This document shows, one piece after another, positions 58,975-64,000 of a stretch of DNA of 64,000 nucleotides. This stretch comes from Sphingomonas rhizophila. Lineage in GTDB: Bacteria > Pseudomonadota > Alphaproteobacteria > Sphingomonadales > Sphingomonadaceae. Positions within the stretch are counted from its first letter, which is position 1, and every line of letters starts with the position of its first letter. Location of the stretch: the NCBI RefSeq assembly GCF_014396585.1, contig NZ_CP060717.1:1-64000 (forward strand), in the 5' to 3' direction. The notes under the pieces were generated by a model. That model was not told where the DNA came from. It worked only from the letters and a program-made list of their open reading frames with translations, and made no database searches. The position numbers and the translations under genes are program-made.

Positions 58975-60111
58975 ATGAACTTCGCGGACCATCTTTTCCC
59001 GGAAGACGCCGACCGGTCGGTGCTCGCCGGCCGGCTGTTGCTTGCCGACGGTCCCACCCCGGTCATCATCCGGAGCGGGGAGGTGTTCGATGTCTCGCGC
59101 GCCGCCGCGACCGTCGCCGACCTGCTTGAGCTGGACTCCCCGGCTACCGTCGAGGGGAAGCGCCTTTTTTCGTCTCGAGAACTGGCCGATCTCCCGGCGC
59201 GCCAGTTCCTTGCCCCGTTTGACTTGCAGATCGTCAAGGCGGCGGGGGTCACCTTCGCCGTTTCGGCGCTGGAGCGGGTGATCGAGGAAAAGGCGCGTGG
59301 CGATTTTCGCGAGGCGGCCGCGATCCGGGCGCGGTGCGAAGAGGTTATCGGCGGCGCGCTGCGCTCCGTCGTTCCGGGCAGCGACGCGGCGGCACGCCTG
59401 AAGGAATCCCTGATCGCTGACGGCCTGTGGTCGCAATATCTGGAAGTCGCGATCGGGCCGGACGCCGAGATTTTCACGAAGACCGCGCCTTTGGCCAGCG
59501 TCGGGACGGGCGCCATGATCGGCGTTCGTTCGGACAGCGACTGGAACAACCCGGAACCCGAGATCGTGCTGGCGGTCGACAGCAGGGGGCGGATCCAAGG
59601 CGCCACCCTCGGCAACGACGTCAACCTTCGCGACTTCGAAGGGCGGAGCGCGCTGCTGCTGAGCAAGGCCAAGGACAATAATGCGTCGTGCGCCATCGGT
59701 CCCTTCATCCGGCTGTTCGACAAGCATTTCTCGATCGATGACGTGCGCAACGCCGTCGTCGAGCTTCGAATCGAAGGCGAGGAAGGCTTCGTGCTGCAGG
59801 GCCGAAGCGTGATGAGCGAAATCAGCCGCGATCCCCAGGAACTGGTCCGCCAGGCGATGAGCGAACATCATTATCCCGACGGCTTCGCCTTGTTCCTGGG
59901 GACATTGTTCGCACCGGTGGAGGATCGCGACGTGCCGGGCCGTGGCTTCACCCATCGCCGCGGCGATTGGGTGCGGATTTCGACGCCCGCCATCGGCGGC
60001 CTGGTCAACCGGGTGACGACATCCGCCGACGCGCCGGCATGGACCTTCGGATCGCGCGACCTGATGCGAAACCTGGCAGAGCGGGGACTATTGGGGGCGA
60101 CGGGTCAATGA
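58975..60111 (+). CDS. xylX: 2-Keto-3-deoxy-D-pentonate dehydratase, FAH family (XylX type)
   Basis: A 378-residue fumarylacetoacetate hydrolase-family protein. Segments FAVSALERVIEEKARGDF, LWSQYLEVAIGPDAEIFTK, WNNPEPEIVLAVDSRGRI and LGNDVNLRDFEGRSALLL closely fit Caulobacter XylX. The reaction dehydrates 2-keto-3-deoxy-xylonate (or -arabinonate) to 2-oxoglutarate semialdehyde in the Weimberg pathway. The ATG at 58975 is four bases past the GH3 stop and the stop overlaps the SDR start (ATGA). Confidence 0.9.
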   Translation: MNFADHLFPEDADRSVLAGRLLLADGPTPVIIRSGEVFDVSRAAATVADLLELDSPATVEGKRLFSSRELADLPARQFLAPFDLQIVKAAGVTFAVSALERVIEEKARGDFREAAAIRARCEEVIGGALRSVVPGSDAAARLKESLIADGLWSQYLEVAIGPDAEIFTKTAPLASVGTGAMIGVRSDSDWNNPEPEIVLAVDSRGRIQGATLGNDVNLRDFEGRSALLLSKAKDNNASCAIGPFIRLFDKHFSIDDVRNAVVELRIEGEEGFVLQGRSVMSEISRDPQELVRQAMSEHHYPDGFALFLGTLFAPVEDRDVPGRGFTHRRGDWVRISTPAIGGLVNRVTTSADAPAWTFGSRDLMRNLAERGLLGATGQ

Positions 60112-60896
60112 ATGTTCAAAAGGAAAGCGGCCCCTTCAGTGACGAGCGACCGTCGATCATGAAAGCGATCTATCCGAGCCTCAAGGGCAAGCGCGTGCTT
60201 GTTACCGGCGGTGGATCCGGGATTGGCGCCGGATTGGTTGAAGCGTTTCGCCAGCAGGCTTGCGACGTCTGCTTCTTCGATGTCAGCGCGGAAAGCCGGG
60301 CGGTGGCCGACGCGACGGGCGCCACATTCATTCGCACGGACCTCCGCGACATCAGCGCGACCAAGGCCGCCATCGACAGGCTGATCGCGGACGGCGGACC
60401 GATCAATGTCCTCGTCAACAACGCGGCCAATGACGACCGCCACGCCATCGCCGACGTCACCGAAGAATATTGGGACGACCGCATTGGCGTGAACCTGAAG
60501 CACCTGTTCTTCTGCGCCCAGGCCGTTGCGCCGGACATGAGGGCCAGCGGGGGCGGATCGATCATCAACCTGGGGTCGATCAGCTGGCACCTCGCGCTGC
60601 CGGACCTAGTCCTTTACCAGACCGCCAAGGCGGCGATCGAAGGCATGACCCGCGCGCTTGCCCGCGATCTCGGTCGTGACAACATCCGCGTCAATTGCGT
60701 CGTCCCTGGCAACGTCCGAACACCGCGCCAGCTGAAATGGTATACACCGGAAGGGGAGGCGGAGATCGTCGCCGCGCAGTGCCTCGACGGTCGGTTGGCC
60801 CCGGAGGATATCGCGGCGATGGTATTGTTCCTGGCATCCGACGACGCGCGGCTGATGACCGGCCACGAATATTTCGTCGACGCAGGCTGGCGCTGA
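60108..60896 (+). CDS. xylB: D-xylose 1-dehydrogenase-like SDR (XylB type)
   Basis: A 262-residue SDR with AIYPSLKGKRVLVTGGGSGIG, NNAAND, the active site INLGSISWHLALPDLVLYQTAKAA (Ser, Tyr and Lys present) and a C-terminal TGHEYFVDAGWR. The N-terminal and active-site segments match Caulobacter XylB, which oxidises D-xylose to xylonolactone with NAD; L-arabinose dehydrogenase is an alternative. The ATG at 60108 overlaps the xylX stop; an in-frame ATG at 60159 would remove a 17-residue leader and fits the Caulobacter length better. Confidence 0.88.
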   Translation: MNVQKESGPFSDERPSIMKAIYPSLKGKRVLVTGGGSGIGAGLVEAFRQQACDVCFFDVSAESRAVADATGATFIRTDLRDISATKAAIDRLIADGGPINVLVNNAANDDRHAIADVTEEYWDDRIGVNLKHLFFCAQAVAPDMRASGGGSIINLGSISWHLALPDLVLYQTAKAAIEGMTRALARDLGRDNIRVNCVVPGNVRTPRQLKWYTPEGEAEIVAAQCLDGRLAPEDIAAMVLFLASDDARLMTGHEYFVDAGWR

Positions 60897-60898
60897 TC

Positions 60899-61752
60899 AT
60901 GGCGGCACCGGCGATCATCTGGGACCTCGAGGCCGAACTCGGCGAAGGCCCGCTTTGGCATGACGACGCGCTGTGGTTCGTCGATATCAAGAAGCCGGCG
61001 GTTTATCGCCATGACCCCGCGACCAATGACCGTACGTCTTGGGCGGCGCCGAAGGCGGTCGGGTTTATCGTTCCGCGCAAACGCGGCGGTTTCATCGCCG
61101 GGCTGAGCGATGGTTTGTACGCCTTCGACCCTGCACGCGGATCGTTCGACCGGATCGTCGAGGTGGAGCCGCACCTCCCGGTAACCGACTCAACGACGGC
61201 TGTGTCGATCCCTCGGGCCGGCTCTGGTTCGGGACGATGGACAATGGCGAAGGCAGTAACAGCGGCGCCATCTATTGCTACGACGGGAAGCTGCGCGAAA
61301 CGGGGATCAAGGGTGTCACCATCACCAACGGTCCCGCGGTGTCGCCCGACGGCCGAACGCTGTACTGGGTCGACACGCTGGAGCGGAAGATTTCCGCCTG
61401 CGCTATCGCTGCTGACGGGTCGCTTGGGCCCTCAAGGACCTTTGTAACAATCGACAAGGGCTATCCCGACGGACCGATCGTCGATTCTCAGGGCCATGTG
61501 TGGATCGGCCTATATGCGGGCTGGGTCGCGCGGCGCTACGCCCCCGACGGGACGCTGGTGTCGGAAGTCGCCTTCCCGGTCGGCAACATCACTAAGGTCG
61601 CATTGGGCGGCCCGGACCTGCGCACCGGCTTCGCGACCAGTGCGCGCCAGTTCCTGAAGGCTGACGAACTGGCGCGCCAGCCGCGGGCGGGAGCGCTTTT
61701 CCAGTTTTCCGTCGACGTACCGGGGGTGCCATGTCCGTCCGTCATCGATTGA
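60899..61752 (+). CDS. xylC: SMP-30/gluconolaconase-type aldonolactonase, XylC-like (one-base break)
   Basis: A six-bladed SMP-30 propeller lactonase. The first part has IIWDLEAELGEGPLWHDDAL, with the metal-ligand glutamate, then FIVPRKRGGFIAGLSDGLY. The frame breaks at the C run 61177-61179; adding one C joins EPHLP to GNRLNDGCVDPSGRLWFGTM, the most conserved family block, giving 284 residues. Later IDKGYPDGPIVDSQGHVWIG is also typical. It opens xylonolactone (or arabinonolactone) to the aldonate. It starts two bases after xylB and its 3' end overlaps the esterase gene by 22 bases. Confidence 0.88.
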
Positions 61753-63635
61753 TCGCCGCCGCGCTGGCCGGCGCGGCAACACCGGCGATGGCTGGAGTCG
61801 GCCTTCCCGCAACACTGTCGGATCATGCCGTCATCCAGCGCGGCACGCCGATACCCATTTGGGGAACGGGAACGCCGCGGACCCGCGTGACGATTACGTT
61901 CAATGGCAGGACGGCACGCTCGGTCGTCGGCGCGGATGGGCGGTGGCGCGCGCAATTGCCGGCGATGAAGGCGGGCGGCCCCTACCGTCTCGATGTCACG
62001 TCCAGCGACGGTTCGCGGGCCAGCGCCGACGATATACTGGTCGGCGATGTCTGGCTCTGCTCCGGGCAATCGAACATGGAATATCCGCTCCGCCGCACCT
62101 TGGACGGCGATGGCGAAGTGGCGGAAGCGGATGACCCGCAACTGCGGCTGATGAAGGTCGAAAGGCAATTGGCGGACAGCGCGCAAGCGTCGTTCGCGAA
62201 AGCGCCGCAATGGCAACGCTCGACCCCCGGCAGCGCCCGCGATTTCTCGGCGGCCTGCTTCATCATGGCGAAGGATCTGCGCGACAGCGGCGGCGTCGCG
62301 ATCGGCGCGATCGACGACAGCTGGGGCGGTACCCCTGTGCGGGCCTGGATGAGCGAAGGTGCGGCGCGGGCCAGTGGCAATGCCGAGCCTGCTGCGCTGC
62401 TCGACGCCTTCCGGCGCGACCGGCCGACGGCGCTCCGTCAATTTGGGGAGCAGTGGGGGGCGTGGTGGCGCGGCCAGACCGGCGACAAGCCCGGCGAAGA
62501 ACCGTGGAATGCGCCGGGCCGGTTGGCGTGGAAACAATTTCCGTCGATGGCCTACTGGAACGACTGGGGCGGCGACTGGCCCAAGTTCGACGGGCCGATC
62601 TGGGCCTATCGCACTGTCGACCTGTCTGCGGCTGAAGCGGCGCAGGGAGCGACATTGTCACTCGGCGTCATCGATGACATGGACCAAAGCTGGATCAATG
62701 GCGTCGCCGTGGGTGGTAGCAGCGATCCCGCCGCGCCGAGGGTTTACAAGATCGCCCCAGGGGTGCTGCGCGCGGGCCGAAACAACATTGTCGTCTATGC
62801 CCGCGACTTGTGGGGCCCGGGCGGTTTCAAGGGGCCGGCGGAGGTGCTGGAGCTGACGCTGGCCGACGGAAGCCGTAAACCGCTGGGGACGGGCTGGCGA
62901 TACACACGAATGGCCGAGAATGACGGCCCGCCGGTGCCCCCCTGGGGCAACTCGTCTGGCGTCTCGACGATCTACAACGCGATGGTCGCGCCGCTCGGAC
63001 CGATCCGCCTGACCGGCGTTGCCTGGTATCAGGGCGAGGCTGATGTCGGGCAAGCGGGCTACGACCGGCGGCTCTCGGCGATGATGGCGAATTGGCGCAC
63101 CCAGTTCGGCGACCCGAAACTGCCGTTCCTCATCGTCGGGCTCGCGGCGTGGGGCAAACCTTCGGCCACGCCCACCGACAGCGGCTGGGCGGCGACGATC
63201 GACGAACAGCGCCGCGCTGTGGTCGCGGACCGCCGGTCGGCGCTGGTGAGCGCGATCGATCTTGGCGAATGGAACGACATCCACCCGGCCAACAAGACGG
63301 ACCTTGGCCATCGTCTGGCGTGGGCCGCGAATACGCTGATCGCTGGCGGAAAGTCAGGCAAGGTCGGACCGCTTCCGCTTCGTGCCGTCCGCCAGGGCGG
63401 CGACGTCGTCGTGACCTTTTCGAAGCCCTTGCAGGCTCTGAGTTCGTCGCGCCCAATCGGCTTCGAACTGTGCGCGGCGACCTGCCGCTACGCAGAGGCG
63501 TCGATTGAGGGGGCGACAGTGCGCTTGAGCGGGACGGGCACCAGCGTTCGCTACGCCTGGGCCGATGCGCCAGTGGTCAACCTCTACGACCTCGACCTTC
63601 TGCCCGCGCCGGTTTTCCAGATCCCCGTTCAGTGA
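61731..63635 (+). CDS. Sialate O-acetylesterase-family (SASA) acetylesterase
   Basis: A 634-residue secreted SGNH esterase. Signal peptide LIAAALAGAATPAMA; a beta-domain; then the SASA catalytic core with WLCSGQSNMEYPLR (Ser114) and AWYQGEADVGQAGYD and the Asp-x-x-His region EWNDIHPANKTDLGHR. An inserted jelly-roll-like segment lies around residues 285-390. Members are named for sialate but many in plant-polysaccharide loci remove acetyl groups from xyloglucan or xylan, which fits here. It follows the Weimberg genes and converges on the aldonate dehydratase gene with overlapping ends. Confidence 0.87.
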   Translation: MSVRHRLIAAALAGAATPAMAGVGLPATLSDHAVIQRGTPIPIWGTGTPRTRVTITFNGRTARSVVGADGRWRAQLPAMKAGGPYRLDVTSSDGSRASADDILVGDVWLCSGQSNMEYPLRRTLDGDGEVAEADDPQLRLMKVERQLADSAQASFAKAPQWQRSTPGSARDFSAACFIMAKDLRDSGGVAIGAIDDSWGGTPVRAWMSEGAARASGNAEPAALLDAFRRDRPTALRQFGEQWGAWWRGQTGDKPGEEPWNAPGRLAWKQFPSMAYWNDWGGDWPKFDGPIWAYRTVDLSAAEAAQGATLSLGVIDDMDQSWINGVAVGGSSDPAAPRVYKIAPGVLRAGRNNIVVYARDLWGPGGFKGPAEVLELTLADGSRKPLGTGWRYTRMAENDGPPVPPWGNSSGVSTIYNAMVAPLGPIRLTGVAWYQGEADVGQAGYDRRLSAMMANWRTQFGDPKLPFLIVGLAAWGKPSATPTDSGWAATIDEQRRAVVADRRSALVSAIDLGEWNDIHPANKTDLGHRLAWAANTLIAGGKSGKVGPLPLRAVRQGGDVVVTFSKPLQALSSSRPIGFELCAATCRYAEASIEGATVRLSGTGTSVRYAWADAPVVNLYDLDLLPAPVFQIPVQ

Positions 63636-64000
63636 TTGTGCCGCGGCACCTTCCTGGAGGTGCCGCGATACTTCACCGTGAAGTCGAGCACCGCGCCGTC
63701 GGCTAGCTGCCCGGTCATCTGCCGGTAAAGCTCCTCCCACGGGGTATTGCTTTGCGGAATTTCCGGAAGGCCCTCGCCCCGGCGCCGCTCGATCTCCTGC
63801 TCGTCGACCAGCGCGTCGCATCGCCCCTTGTTGAGGTCGATGCGGATGATGTCACCGGTGCGTAGCCAGGCAAGGCCACCGCCGGCCGCGCTTTCCGGGG
63901 AAGCGTTGAGGATCGAGGGACTGTCCGATGTCCCCGACTGACGCCCGTCACCCAGCGTCGGAAGGCTGGTGATGCCGCGCTTCAACAGGGCATCGGGCGG
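63629..64000 (-). CDS. xylD: IlvD/Edd family aldonate (xylonate/arabinonate) dehydratase, C-terminal part
   Basis: The final 123 codons; the frame is open to the window edge. The sequence shows the family C-terminal block SLPTLGDGRQSGTSDSPSIL followed by AWLRTGDIIRIDLNKG and ends HNH. IlvD/Edd enzymes use a 2Fe-2S cluster to dehydrate 2,3-dihydroxy acids; the DGRQSGTS form and the long tail (EIERRRGEGLPEIPQSNTPW) fit pentonate dehydratases rather than IlvD. With xylX, xylB, xylC and the semialdehyde dehydrogenase it completes the Weimberg set. Most of the catalytic and cluster residues lie outside the window. Confidence 0.87.
   Translation of the reverse strand, partial: PPDALLKRGITSLPTLGDGRQSGTSDSPSILNASPESAAGGGLAWLRTGDIIRIDLNKGRCDALVDEQEIERRRGEGLPEIPQSNTPWEELYRQMTGQLADGAVLDFTVKYRGTSRKVPRHNH

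Noticed and set aside
63629..63985. Short independent gene beginning MKRGITS
   Set aside because: The frame continues to the window edge through DALL upstream of the TTG; it is the C-terminus of an IlvD/Edd dehydratase, not a small gene.

Overview
The window is about 64 kb of uniformly G+C-rich, tightly packed bacterial DNA. Gene content points to an alphaproteobacterium of the sphingomonad type: MipZ instead of Min proteins, a GapR/DUF2312 protein, a ybgC-tolQRAB-pal operon, a propionyl-CoA/methylmalonyl-CoA operon, a very large TonB-dependent receptor with a neighbouring flavin-dependent halogenase, and Weimberg-type pentose catabolism. Species cannot be fixed from the sequence alone.

Layout. 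1-2.7 kb: 5' part of a phosphomannomutase/phosphoglucomutase gene, mipZ, panC and a small Sel1-like gene. 2.7-7 kb (minus): ybgC-tolQ-tolR-tolA-tolB-pal, chained by 4-base overlaps. 7-16.8 kb: the ruvC/ruvA/ruvB genes, split by an alpha/beta hydrolase and by a three-gene block (N-formylglutamate amidohydrolase family, QEGLA/DUF1704 putative metallopeptidase, ATP-grasp glutathione-synthetase-like ligase). 16-20.7 kb: yebC, ybjQ-like, gapR-like, pyk, nnrD and a histidine phosphatase. 20.7-27.4 kb (plus): pccB, a small HTH gene, mce, methylmalonyl-CoA mutase, a small membrane protein and pccA, converting propionyl-CoA to succinyl-CoA. 27.4-33 kb (minus): an aryl-CoA (aminobenzoate-like) degradation operon (SDR, enoyl-CoA hydratase, acyl-CoA dehydrogenase, RidA, aryl-CoA ligase) followed by mgtC and a broken GNAT gene; putP is divergent. 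34.5-38.1 kb: glutathione-dependent formaldehyde detoxification (adhC, VOC protein, fghA) and a DUF4010 membrane protein.

38.1-64 kb is a hemicellulose utilisation locus that fits xyloglucan: flavin-dependent halogenase and TonB receptor (divergent), GH74 endo-xyloglucanase, GH35 beta-galactosidase, GH31 alpha-xylosidase with a PA14 insert, GH39, GH51 arabinofuranosidase, alpha-L-fucosidase, GH3 beta-glucosidase and a SASA-type acetylesterase. These are interleaved with all five Weimberg enzymes: sugar dehydrogenase, lactonase, aldonate dehydratase, 2-keto-3-deoxy-pentonate dehydratase and 2-oxoglutarate semialdehyde dehydrogenase. Enzymes for every bond of decorated xyloglucan and a route from its xylose to 2-oxoglutarate therefore lie together. 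Three intergenic regions carry LacI-type operator-like motifs resembling the xyl-box of xanthomonads.

A pattern that affects annotation throughout: at least nine genes (tolR, pccA, a GNAT gene with two shifts, GH35, GH39, GH51, the fucosidase, the lactonase and a tRNA-Glu) each look exactly one base short. In all but one case (the second GNAT shift) the loss falls in a G or C run. Restoring one base gives a full family-like protein or a paired stem. I read this as homopolymer under-calling in the assembly rather than gene decay, and annotate these genes as full-length coding regions with the break noted; the GNAT gene, with two breaks, is listed as a pseudogene.
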